A stretch of 64,000 nt of DNA, from positions 62,001-126,000 of the forward strand of contig OY970352.1 in assembly GCA_963718105.1 (NCBI GenBank). Reading direction: 5' to 3'. Both the position numbers and the translations under genes were made by a program. A model generated the notes under the pieces. The model was not told the origin of the DNA, did no database searches, and saw only the letters and a program-made list of their open reading frames with translations. Below, one piece after another: positions 26,086 through 34,011 of this stretch (its first letter is position 1; every line of letters starts with the position of its first letter). This DNA is from DASYKT01 sp963718105 (lineage in GTDB: Bacteria > Acidobacteriota > Blastocatellia > Pyrinomonadales > Pyrinomonadaceae).

Positions 26086-27727
26086 TTCGACCTGGGGCCT
26101 GCTTGTTATCAGTTTAATTTTCACCTCAGGTGTCTTTGCGCAGCCCGAGTTGGATACGAGCTTTAACTCGACCGGAAAGACGCTGATCACCGTTGCCGGC
26201 TACTCCGCGGCCTGGAATATGGCCGTCCAGCCGGACAACAAGATCATCATAGTCTCCGGCTGTTCGAACGCTCCGTTTTGTTCGGTCCGCCTGAATCAGG
26301 ACGGTTCGACCGACACGACTTACGGGAGTGTGGGCCAACCGGAAAATTTAGGCCCTCCGGGCTCGGTCCTGACCCGGTTCGGCCCGTCCCAGGCCCAGCG
26401 CGGTCAAGCGACTGCAATAGCGCTCCAGAGCGACGGCAAGATCATCGTTACCGGAGCGGTCGACACAACACCTTATAACAATGCCATCGCGATAGTCCGC
26501 TATAACGGCGACGGCACCCTGGACACCACTTTCGGTACGGGCGGCAAGGTGTGGGCCAACATCACCGGCGCGCAAAGTTCCGAGACCGTCCGCGCCGTGG
26601 CGGTCCAGCCCGACGGCAAGATCGTGATCACCGGCGATTCGATGCGAATTATTCCGCCGCCGGCTCTCGATAATATCTGGTCGCAATTCGTGGCCCGCTA
26701 TTTGCCGAACGGTACGCTGGATGGCACCTTCGGTGTTGGCGGTATCGTCAAAGCTCAGACCGGCTCTACCTCAGCTTCGGGCCAATCGCTCGCTATCCAG
26801 CCGGACGGCAAAATACTGGTCGGCGGAAATCTTTGGATCAACACTCCGGGACAACCTACCTACCGGGCATATTATGTGGCCCGTCTTAATTCCGACGGCA
26901 ATGGCGATCAGAATTGGGCTACGCCGCAGATCCCTTATACCTCCTCCGATAGCATCGGCCCGTCCAGCGGCATTACCGCTGTTGCCGTTCAGCCCGACGG
27001 GCGCGTTGTCGCCCTCGGTCATATCACGCGCAGGCTTTTTCAATTCACATCGACCGGCTTACCCGATACGGGTTTTGATAGCGATGGCGCCCGTTCGGTC
27101 TTTCTGCAAGACCAGTATCCCTACGACCTGGCAGTCTCACCTGACGGCCGGATAACTGTCGTCGGTATGTCGCGGATCGGGGCGTCCTGGATAACCGATT
27201 TCCCTTATATCGTCGAGCGCTTTACGCCGGATGGTAATTATGATTGGGCGTTTGGCGATGGCGGGCGTCGTTATATCTATTTCTCGCCTGCTACGCGGGA
27301 CGGCGCGCGTACGGTTGCGTTTGATCAGATAGGCCGGGCGGTTATCGCCGGCATCGCGAGTGATGCCGCCTACTCGTTTTTCTACGACCATACAGTCATG
27401 TCGGCCGTTCGCCTGACAGCTCCGGCCATAGTCCCGGCCCCGTCTACGATCACCGGCAGGGTACTGACGGCTGAGGGGATCCCGGTTTCCGGCGTAACCA
27501 TGCGAATGGCGGACGACTCAGGCGTATCCAGATCAGCGCGTACCAATCCGTTCGGTTATTACCAGTTCGCGGGTGTTATGTCCGGCCAGCTCTATTCGAT
27601 CTCGGTTAAATCAAGGACTGCTGCCATTTCTACACGCTCGATATTTGTCGCGGGGGACATCTCAAACTTCGACTTTACCGCCGCCCCGTTAGCTACTTCG
27701 AAAGCGGAATTTAGAACGGCCAAATAG
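26075..27727 (+). CDS. secreted Delta-60 repeat protein with C-terminal regulatory-like domain (copy 7)
   Basis: 550 residues with signal peptide MKSNSTWGLLVISLIFTSGV. Seven Delta-60 units are present (PELDTSFNSTG to DGNYDWAFGDGG), but several departures occur, for example DGNGDQNWATPQ in the fifth and TGLPDTGFDSDG in the sixth. The C-terminal domain (ITGRVLTAEGIPVSGVTMRM onward) is intermediate between the two subtypes. It overlaps the end of the preceding gene by 11 bases, so it is translated in the same operon, and a terminator follows. It is the most diverged intact member of the second cluster. Confidence 0.87.
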   Translation: MKSNSTWGLLVISLIFTSGVFAQPELDTSFNSTGKTLITVAGYSAAWNMAVQPDNKIIIVSGCSNAPFCSVRLNQDGSTDTTYGSVGQPENLGPPGSVLTRFGPSQAQRGQATAIALQSDGKIIVTGAVDTTPYNNAIAIVRYNGDGTLDTTFGTGGKVWANITGAQSSETVRAVAVQPDGKIVITGDSMRIIPPPALDNIWSQFVARYLPNGTLDGTFGVGGIVKAQTGSTSASGQSLAIQPDGKILVGGNLWINTPGQPTYRAYYVARLNSDGNGDQNWATPQIPYTSSDSIGPSSGITAVAVQPDGRVVALGHITRRLFQFTSTGLPDTGFDSDGARSVFLQDQYPYDLAVSPDGRITVVGMSRIGASWITDFPYIVERFTPDGNYDWAFGDGGRRYIYFSPATRDGARTVAFDQIGRAVIAGIASDAAYSFFYDHTVMSAVRLTAPAIVPAPSTITGRVLTAEGIPVSGVTMRMADDSGVSRSARTNPFGYYQFAGVMSGQLYSISVKSRTAAISTRSIFVAGDISNFDFTAAPLATSKAEFRTAK

Positions 27728-27747
27728 GCCGCCGAATATTAAACGTA

Positions 27748-27776
27748 AAAAAGAGCCGGTTATTCCGGCTTTTTTG
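27748..27776 (+). terminator. terminator of Delta-60 operon B
   Basis: Stem AGCCGG with CCGGCT around TTATT, preceded by an A-run and followed by five or six T. Confidence 0.82.
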
Positions 27777-27783
27777 CTATGAG

Positions 27784-27892
27784 GTCAGTACCGGGAACGT
27801 AGTGACCGGCTGATTTTATCATTTGGACAGTCGGGTCAGTGTGGGAACAATTCGCTTCGCTCAGAGCCGGTCACTACGTTCCCGGTACTGAC
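27784..27892. repeat. GTCAGTACC-type long inverted repeat
   Basis: Perfect 28-base arms at 27784-27811 and 27865-27892, beginning GTCAGTACCGGGAACG on the left, flank a 53-base centre. A related element with 34-base arms is at 51162-51334, and a single right arm (GCGTTCCCGGTACTGAC) is at about 39370-39385. Confidence 0.85.
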
Positions 27893-27923
27893 AAGAAGCC
27901 GCTTGGGCAGGTCCCTGCGGTAA

Positions 27924-29477
27924 TTACACTAAAGTCGGCAAGAATTTCGGCATCTCTCTTAATTTCGTCGCCTGTTCAAAAGCGTAGGCAAATTTGATGA
28001 GCGTAGGCTCGGTGAACGCCTTGCCGAAAAATGCGAAGCCGGCGGGCAGCCCGTCCACGAATCCGGCCGGGACGGTGATATAAGGGTAACCGGCGACGGC
28101 GGCGATCGCCCATGTTTGCCCGGAAGAGGGCGACACGATCGCATCCAGTTTATGTTTTGCCGTTAAGGCGTCAATGCCGTCATCGCGCGTATTTTTCTTT
28201 AGCGCCTGCAGTGCCTTTAGGTATGCCTCGTCGGTCAGCGGCCCCTTTGCCTCGGCCTGCAGGAAAAGTTCCTGCGCAAAGAGCGGCATTTCTTTTTCCT
28301 TATTAGCATCGTTAAATTTGATCAGATCGGCCAGCGTTTTGTATTGCGACTTTCGTCCGGCGAGATATTTATTCAGATCGGTTTTAAACTCATAGAGCAA
28401 AACTTCCAGCCGCATGTCGCCCGCTTTCTCAAGCACGGGAAACTCCACATCGATCAAAGTAGCACCTAAATTTTTCAAAAGTTCCAGATGCTTTTCCGCT
28501 ATCTGGCCAAGCTTTGTTTTGCCGTCGATAAACTGCCGCGCCACGCCCAGCCTGGCACCCCGCAAGCCGTCTTTAATTAAAAACTGCGTATAGTCGCGCT
28601 GCGCATTTTTTCTGCTGCCGGCTGTCGCCGCGTCTCTTTTATCTTCACCCGTTATCACCGATAGCAGCGCAGCCGCATCGGCCACCGTGCGGGCCATCGG
28701 CCCGGCAGTATCCTGGGTGTGCGCGATAGGGATGATGCCGCTGCGCGAAACGAGCCCGAGTGTCGGCTTGATCCCGACCAGGCCGTTTCTGACCGACGGG
28801 CAAATGATCGAGCCGTTCGTCTCCGTACCGATTCCTACCGCCGCCAGATTTGCCGAGATCGCAGCGCCCGTTCCCGCGCTCGAACCGCATGGGTTCTTGT
28901 CCAGGATGTAAGGATTGTTTGTCTGCCCGCCGCGCCCGCTCCAGCCGCTGATCGATTTCGTCGAGCGAAAATTTGCCCACTCGCTCAGGTTTGTTTTACC
29001 TAAAATAACAGCGCCCGCTTCGCGCAGCCGCTTGACGATAAAAGCGTCTTCTTCCGGCACCGGGGCATCCACGAGCGCCAGGCTTCCGGCCGTCGTTTTC
29101 ATCTTATCTTTGGTGTCGATATTGTCTTTGATCAAAATCGGTATGCCGTACATGGGCGAACGGAGACGGCCTTTTTTCCGATCTTTGTCCAGCTTCGCCG
29201 CGATCTCCATCGCGTCCGGGTTGATCTCCAGCACGGAGCGTATCTTGGGATCGAGTTCTTTTATCCGAGCCGTGTACATTTCCACCAACTTCACTGCCGT
29301 CAGCTCGCCGGAAGCCATCTTCGACCCCAGCTCGGCGATCGTGATCTCGTTTAGTTCCGGATGTATGTCGGAAATTAAAGCAGGTTCTGCTTTGATAGTT
29401 TTTCCCAGGCTCAACGCCCCCAGCGCCGCCGCCCCGGTCGCGATAAACTCCCGTCTTGTCTGTTTTTTGGATGTCAT
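27924..29477 (-). CDS. amidase-signature enzyme with Tat signal
   Basis: 517 residues. KKQTRREFIATGAAALGALS is a twin-arginine (Tat) signal, so the folded enzyme is exported. The amidase-signature triad is visible: Lys117 (GIPILIKDNID), the cis-Ser at 199/200 (NPCGSSAGTG) and the nucleophile Ser223 (GTETNGSIICPS). The length is usual for this family, which hydrolyses amide bonds in small molecules or peptides; the substrate cannot be told. The second Gly of the common DTGGS motif is Asn here, a change found in other exported members. Monocistronic as far as seen. Confidence 0.88.
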   Translation of the reverse strand: MTSKKQTRREFIATGAAALGALSLGKTIKAEPALISDIHPELNEITIAELGSKMASGELTAVKLVEMYTARIKELDPKIRSVLEINPDAMEIAAKLDKDRKKGRLRSPMYGIPILIKDNIDTKDKMKTTAGSLALVDAPVPEEDAFIVKRLREAGAVILGKTNLSEWANFRSTKSISGWSGRGGQTNNPYILDKNPCGSSAGTGAAISANLAAVGIGTETNGSIICPSVRNGLVGIKPTLGLVSRSGIIPIAHTQDTAGPMARTVADAAALLSVITGEDKRDAATAGSRKNAQRDYTQFLIKDGLRGARLGVARQFIDGKTKLGQIAEKHLELLKNLGATLIDVEFPVLEKAGDMRLEVLLYEFKTDLNKYLAGRKSQYKTLADLIKFNDANKEKEMPLFAQELFLQAEAKGPLTDEAYLKALQALKKNTRDDGIDALTAKHKLDAIVSPSSGQTWAIAAVAGYPYITVPAGFVDGLPAGFAFFGKAFTEPTLIKFAYAFEQATKLREMPKFLPTLV

Positions 29478-29567
29478 AATTGGATAGAATTTGTAGGAAT
29501 TATACCAGTAAAGATCATTTTTCTTAGGGTATAATCACAGCGCAAACGCTATTTAGTAATACCATGC

Positions 29568-29645
29568 GAAATAGATAATAACTGATAGATCATAGATGAC
29601 AGATCAAATCTCTCAGTTATCATCTATAATCTTTCATCTATTCCG
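29568..29645. repeat. AATAGAT...ATCTATT inverted-repeat element
   Basis: Second copy of the GAATAGATGA family (see 14039-14101), with TAACTGATAGAT and ATCTCTCAGTTATCATC arms and a TTTCATCTATTCCGAAA end. It lies directly before the metallo-hydrolase gene at 29675. Confidence 0.72.
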
Positions 29646-29674
29646 AAACCAGTTCTACTAAAAGGCCCCATGCC

Positions 29675-30643
29675 ATGAAAAAGATCCTCAAACGTTTATT
29701 GCTGCTTGTCTTGCTGATGGTGATCGTTCTTTTAGGCTTGTTTGTTTATAGCCTGCTCCCGATGAATCTGGACACGGGCGGCGAGGAAGCGAGTAATAAA
29801 TTCGCCGCGCCTATCGCCCATCAAACAGCGGAAAAACCGGACGTTTCGCTTTCTATTCTCCAAACCGGCAAGATGCTCTCGCAGGATATGTTCTCATATC
29901 GCGGCGGTGCATTTGGTAAGACCCGGGACTTTGGAATGGCTGCCGTTTTAGTAAAACATCCGAAAGGAATATTTCTCTTTGACTCCGGTTTTGGCAAAAA
30001 TGTGGACGATCATATAAAAACGATGCCGTGGCTGATGCAGAAACTGACGACCTATGAGAAGGAGGTTCCCGCCGCGGAGCAGTTGCGCAGGGGCGGCATT
30101 AAGCAGGATCAAATTTCGGCGATCTATATTTCGCATTCGCATTGGGACCATATCAGCGGCCTGGAAGATTTTCCCGGCGTCCCGGTGCAAATGCCGGCGA
30201 CAGAACTGGAATTTATTAGGGGGCATCGCTACTCAGGCCTGATCGACTTGCTTCTCGATAAACTGAATGTGAAGACGTTTGAATTTGCGGAAAGGCCGTA
30301 TGAGAATTTTGACCGCAGCTACGATCTTTACGATGATAGCAGCGTGGTGTTCGTTCCGCTGCCCGGCCATACCGACGGTTCTACGGGTATGTTCGTCAAT
30401 CTGCCGTCGGGCAAACGGTTCTTTTTTACCGGCGATCTTACCTGGGCTTTAGAGGGTATCCAGCTTCCGGCGGAGCGTCCCTGGCTGGCACGCAGGCTGG
30501 TGGATTTCGACGAGGCCGGGGTGCGGCGAAGCATCGTCAAAGTCTATTATCTGATGAAAAAATATCCCGGCATGGTGATAGTGCCCGCTCACGACCGCCG
30601 CGTTCACGACCAGATAAAAACCTTTCCTGAATTTGAACGCTAA
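29675..30643 (+). CDS. metallo-beta-lactamase-fold hydrolase, membrane-anchored
   Basis: 322 residues. An N-terminal hydrophobic helix (residues 8-27) is a signal anchor. The zinc site SHSHWDH gives His154, His156, Asp158 and His159; His232 (PLPGHTDGS) and Asp255 (FFTGDLTW) complete the di-zinc set, with a further His in VPAHDRR. The order matches the lactonase/glyoxalase-II branch. Substrate unknown; quorum-signal lactones or other esters are possible. Its last four bases overlap the convergent threonine synthase gene. Confidence 0.83.
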   Translation: MKKILKRLLLLVLLMVIVLLGLFVYSLLPMNLDTGGEEASNKFAAPIAHQTAEKPDVSLSILQTGKMLSQDMFSYRGGAFGKTRDFGMAAVLVKHPKGIFLFDSGFGKNVDDHIKTMPWLMQKLTTYEKEVPAAEQLRRGGIKQDQISAIYISHSHWDHISGLEDFPGVPVQMPATELEFIRGHRYSGLIDLLLDKLNVKTFEFAERPYENFDRSYDLYDDSSVVFVPLPGHTDGSTGMFVNLPSGKRFFFTGDLTWALEGIQLPAERPWLARRLVDFDEAGVRRSIVKVYYLMKKYPGMVIVPAHDRRVHDQIKTFPEFER

Positions 30644-31809
30644 ACTGTCTCAAAAGCTTCCAGATATTTGATGCCCGAACCGGTATTAAAAAGCACCACG
30701 CGTTCATCAGGCTTAACCCAGCCTTCTTCCAATAATTTTTTCAGAGCAGTCAGGCAAGCGCCGCCTTCGGGTGCGGCAAAGATGCCTTCGCTTGCGCCGA
30801 TCTCTCGCGCATCATTCACCAGGTCTTCATCGCTGACGGCGACCGCGGTGCCGTGCGACTTGCGCAATATGTCGAGCATAATAAAATCGCCCACGGCTTT
30901 TGGTACGCGCAGTCCGGAGGCGACAGTGTGCGCGTTTTCGATGTCCGCGCCGAGGGTGTCGCCCTTATGAAATGCTTTGACCACCGGCGCGCAGCCCACC
31001 GCCTGCACCGAAACCATGCGCGGCCGCTCGTCGCCAATCCAGCCCAGCTTTTGCATCTCAGAAAAAGCTTTCCACATTCCGATCAGCCCCGTGCCGCCGC
31101 CGGTCGGGTAAAGGATCACGTCGGGCAGGGTCCAGTTCATCTGCTCAGCCAGTTCGTAACCCATCGTCTTTTTGCCTTCAATGCGGTACGGCTCTTTCAG
31201 CGTCGAAACGTCAAACCACCCTTCCGCTTCTTTTCGCTCGGCGACGATCTTTCCGCAATCGGTGATCAGCCCGTCCACTAAGGTGACGTTTGCGCCCAGC
31301 GCGAGGCATTCGATCACACACGCTTTGGGCGTATCTTTCGGTACGAAGATATTCGCCTCCATACCGGCCAGCGCGGCGTAGGCCGCCAAAGCTCCCGCCG
31401 CATTGCCCGCCGAGGGCACGGCCAACTTTTTCACGCCCAACTCTTTCGCCATCGAAACAGCCATCGTCATCCCGCGAGCCTTAAAGCTCTGGGTCGGGTT
31501 GAGCGATTCGTCTTTGATCCAGAAATTCCTGAGCCCCAGTTTGCGCCCCAGATTTTCCGCGCGATGGAGCGGTGTCCAGCCTTCGCCGAGCGTTACCCGG
31601 TTTTTATTGTCGCCAACCGGCAAAATTTCTTCATAACGCCAGAGTGACGAAACGCGTCGCGACAGGCTCTCTTTGGTCAGGGTTTTTTTAACGGCTTCCA
31701 TGTCATAAGCCACGAGCAGCGGCTTGCTGCACTCAGTGCAGAGGTTGTAGAGCTTGTTCGGCTCATACTCTTTATGACAGGAAGAGCAAAAAAGATGCGT
31801 GACGTTCAT
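30640..31809 (-). CDS. thrC: threonine synthase
   Basis: 389 residues. It converts O-phosphohomoserine to threonine using pyridoxal phosphate in the cytoplasm. The N-terminus is a small zinc ribbon (Cys8, Cys11, Cys24, Cys27) often seen in this type of threonine synthase. The PLP lysine is Lys110 in NPTQSFKARG, and the phosphate-binding loop is PSAGNAAGALAAY followed by a late Gly-rich PTGGGTGLIG. The gene is alone and convergent with the hydrolase gene, overlapping by four bases. Related cystathionine or diaminopropionate enzymes are less likely. Confidence 0.85.
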   Translation of the reverse strand: MNVTHLFCSSCHKEYEPNKLYNLCTECSKPLLVAYDMEAVKKTLTKESLSRRVSSLWRYEEILPVGDNKNRVTLGEGWTPLHRAENLGRKLGLRNFWIKDESLNPTQSFKARGMTMAVSMAKELGVKKLAVPSAGNAAGALAAYAALAGMEANIFVPKDTPKACVIECLALGANVTLVDGLITDCGKIVAERKEAEGWFDVSTLKEPYRIEGKKTMGYELAEQMNWTLPDVILYPTGGGTGLIGMWKAFSEMQKLGWIGDERPRMVSVQAVGCAPVVKAFHKGDTLGADIENAHTVASGLRVPKAVGDFIMLDILRKSHGTAVAVSDEDLVNDAREIGASEGIFAAPEGGACLTALKKLLEEGWVKPDERVVLFNTGSGIKYLEAFETV

Positions 31810-31868
31810 ATTTATTTGTGGTATTTATGATGACAGATTTTCGCCAAACTGAAAAATACGGAGAACCT

Positions 31869-32156
31869 ATGATCCTGCTGCTCGTCGCCCTTTTCGGCCT
31901 GCTTGTGCCGAACGGCATTTTTATCTATTGGCTGATCTACGAACATCGTTCTATTCACGATTTTACCAACGATCATTTGGCGCTCGCCTTTATTATCGAA
32001 GCCGCGATGCTTTTCCTGATGTTCACCGTCTATTTTGCGCGCAATCCGATAGGGAAGTACAAATGGTACTGGTTCGTTATTCTTTCACTTATCGGCGGCC
32101 TGGGCTTCGGCCTGCCGTTTTACTGGTGGCTGAATAAGAGGGAAGCGAATGGTTAA
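31869..32156 (+). CDS. small membrane protein
   Basis: About 95 residues from the ATG at 31869, which has GGAGAA just upstream; earlier in-frame ATGs at 31818 and 31827 lack this. Three membrane helices are predicted (MILLLVALFGLLVPNGIFIY, a second near ALAFIIEAAMLFLMF, and a third near WFVILSLIGGLGFGLPFYWW). The final eight bases overlap the start of the next gene, so the two are co-translated. No known family. Confidence 0.65.
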   Translation: MILLLVALFGLLVPNGIFIYWLIYEHRSIHDFTNDHLALAFIIEAAMLFLMFTVYFARNPIGKYKWYWFVILSLIGGLGFGLPFYWWLNKREANG

Positions 32157-32574
32157 AATACTCGCTATCATACTCGCCGTAATTTTTGCCGCGATCGCGC
32201 TGCTGCATTTTTACTGGGCGCTCGGCGGAAGCACTTCCGGTATGGCCGCCATTCCCACGGTCGGCGGCAGGCAGGCGTTCACTCCGTCCGCTTTTGCGAC
32301 GGTCATGGTCGCTGTGGCGTTCGTTTTGGCTATCCTGGTGGTCCTGGGGCAAGCCGGGTTCCTGGGAGCGTTTATTCCTCACTGGATCTTTCGCGTGGGA
32401 ACTTTCGGCATCGCAATTATTTTTCTTGCCCGCGCGATCGGAGAATTCAAGCTGGTCGGTTTTTTCAAGCAGGCCAGTGACAGCTCCTTCGCCTATTGGG
32501 ACACATGGTTTTATTCTCCGCTATGTTTGGCGATCGCCCTGATCGCTTTTATCGTCGCTATCAAAGATTCCTAA
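32149..32574 (+). CDS. DUF3995 membrane protein
   Basis: 141 residues with four membrane helices. The first helix continues into LHFYWALGG, and the pattern of a Trp-containing loop, then a PxxG segment (AAIPTVGGR) fits the DUF3995 family. Function unknown. The start overlaps the end of the preceding small membrane-protein gene, so both may form a unit. Confidence 0.75.
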   Translation: MVKILAIILAVIFAAIALLHFYWALGGSTSGMAAIPTVGGRQAFTPSAFATVMVAVAFVLAILVVLGQAGFLGAFIPHWIFRVGTFGIAIIFLARAIGEFKLVGFFKQASDSSFAYWDTWFYSPLCLAIALIAFIVAIKDS

Positions 32575-32751
32575 AAGGGACTAAGCAAAACTTTTGATAT
32601 GTCTCGTCCACCAGTATAAGTCGGAAAATCAGCCGAACCCCTGACCGGTTACTTCCCACAAAGAAATAGTTTTTAGATGTTCAAACGAAACGACCATTGC
32701 GTCGTTTGCGCAGGGTCTTTCCGACAGAAAAAATTTAAAGGAGATAAAATC

Positions 32752-33177
32752 ATGGTTAGAAAAAGTTTAGTTAAACTTTTAGTTTTCGGCGTGTTCTCAT
32801 TCGTTTTCGGTGCTTTAGTAATGGGAGCTTTTTCATTTACCTCAAAAACCAGCGCGTCTTCACCTGACGCAGCGGCAGCAGAGCAGCCCGCCGCCGCACC
32901 GGTCGCCGCCACTACGACCTGCAGCCCGATCCAGGTCGCGATTTTTAGCAATCGAATTCACGTTCGCTGCGCCGCACCGGTAGGCGGTATCAGCTATTTC
33001 GCGTTTCCCACATCAAACGCGACTCAAGCCGACCGGTATTTAAGCATGTTGCTGGAAGCCCAGGTTGCCCACCGGAACTTAACCGTCTGGTACGACCCGA
33101 ACACCACGAGCGGAACGTCTTACGGCTGTCTGGCAAGCGATTGCCGGCCGATCGACGCGCTGGCTTTCGGTAATTAA
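32752..33177 (+). CDS. small exported protein of unknown function
   Basis: 141 residues from the ATG at 32752, which follows AAAGGAGA; an earlier in-frame ATG at 32677 gives a cysteine-bearing, poorly exported N-terminus. A signal sequence or anchor (residues 6-28) precedes an Ala/Pro linker (AAAAEQPAAAPVAA). The mature part holds four cysteines (CSPIQVAIF, RCAAP, GCLASDC), suggesting disulfides. I do not recognise the family. Confidence 0.65.
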   Translation: MVRKSLVKLLVFGVFSFVFGALVMGAFSFTSKTSASSPDAAAAEQPAAAPVAATTTCSPIQVAIFSNRIHVRCAAPVGGISYFAFPTSNATQADRYLSMLLEAQVAHRNLTVWYDPNTTSGTSYGCLASDCRPIDALAFGN

Positions 33178-33220
33178 AGAATAAGGAGGGTACTCCGAGA
33201 GGCGTTTTTGCGAACTAAAC

Positions 33221-33264
33221 TTTTTGCTGCATCGTATCTTATTGTTAAGATAGGTGCAGCAAAA
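33221..33264 (+). promoter_or_regulatory. strong hairpin abutting a start codon
   Basis: Arms TTTTTGCTGCA (33221-33231) and TGCAGCAAAAA (33254-33264), with an inner TATCTTA/TAAGATA stem, form a long hairpin that ends on the base before the ATG at 33265. Any ribosome site (AGG near 33252) would be inside the stem. It could control translation; it could also end transcription of the gene at 32752. Confidence 0.55.
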
Positions 33265-33765
33265 ATGTTTTGTCCCAATTGTGCCAGCCAGAATATAGAT
33301 AACGCCAAGTTTTGCCGGGCGTGCGGCCTGGAGCTCGAAAGCGTAGCCCTGGCGATGCACAATAAACTTGCGCCGCCTTCAAACTGGCTTGAGCTCTACA
33401 GCGAAAGCAAAAGTAAAGTGGCGGTCGGCGCGATCATGGCCGGCGCGGCGCTGCTGATCCTGATCATTCCCGCGATCGTAATGAAAGATCTATTCCCGTG
33501 GGTAGTTATCTGGTCGGTGTTTTTCGGCTGGCTGGGTGTTTGGGGAATAATAAAATTCGCTCTTAGTGTCGGCGACCTTATCAGGGCCAAAACGATGCTC
33601 AAGGCCCAATATCAGTACAATTCGGAGTTGCCGTCCAGCGAGCAGTATGGCTTGCCCCCAAAGCCGGCTGAGCATCAAACGCCAAACTCCCGTTACGCAA
33701 CGGACCAACTGCAATCTCCGCCTAGCGTGACCGAACATACGACCAGATTTCTGGATAGAAAATGA
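33265..33765 (+). CDS. zinc-ribbon membrane protein
   Basis: 167 residues. It begins MFCPNCASQNIDNAKFCRAC, a zinc ribbon with two Cys-x2-Cys pairs, which fixes the start at 33265 even though the region just before it is a hairpin. Two membrane helices follow (about residues 53-72 and 77-97), then a hydrophilic Pro/Gln-rich tail. Similar ribbon-plus-helix proteins are common in this phylum and have no known function. Confidence 0.65.
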   Translation: MFCPNCASQNIDNAKFCRACGLELESVALAMHNKLAPPSNWLELYSESKSKVAVGAIMAGAALLILIIPAIVMKDLFPWVVIWSVFFGWLGVWGIIKFALSVGDLIRAKTMLKAQYQYNSELPSSEQYGLPPKPAEHQTPNSRYATDQLQSPPSVTEHTTRFLDRK

Positions 33766-33923
33766 TCTCCTCTCAAAATTCTCCACACTTTCCCGCCACG
33801 AAAAAATAAAGTCCATAAAATTCTGTAATGTTTTACGGGAATTTTTCATTAAGAGTAAGACAACCTAGCGCGGCATTCGCAAAAGCGTCTTATTTTTTAC
33901 GGTTAGTGCGATAAATCGCGCTT

Positions 33924-33940
33924 GCCGGCAAGATGCCGGC
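33924..33940. repeat. GCCGGCAAGATGCCGGC palindrome
   Basis: A seven-base stem within the 33766-34011 gap, followed by GCGCTCCCAGG, which is like the arms of the 48.3-kb element. The rest of the gap shows no gene. Confidence 0.6.
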
Positions 33941-34011
33941 GCTCCCAGGAAGAGCGTCCAATTTTCTTTTTAGAATTTAAAATTGACCCACTACTTAACT
34001 TAGAGGTGAAT

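Noticed and set aside
31818..31868. Earlier starts for the small membrane protein at 31869
   Set aside because: They lack a ribosome site, whereas GGAGAA lies just before 31869.
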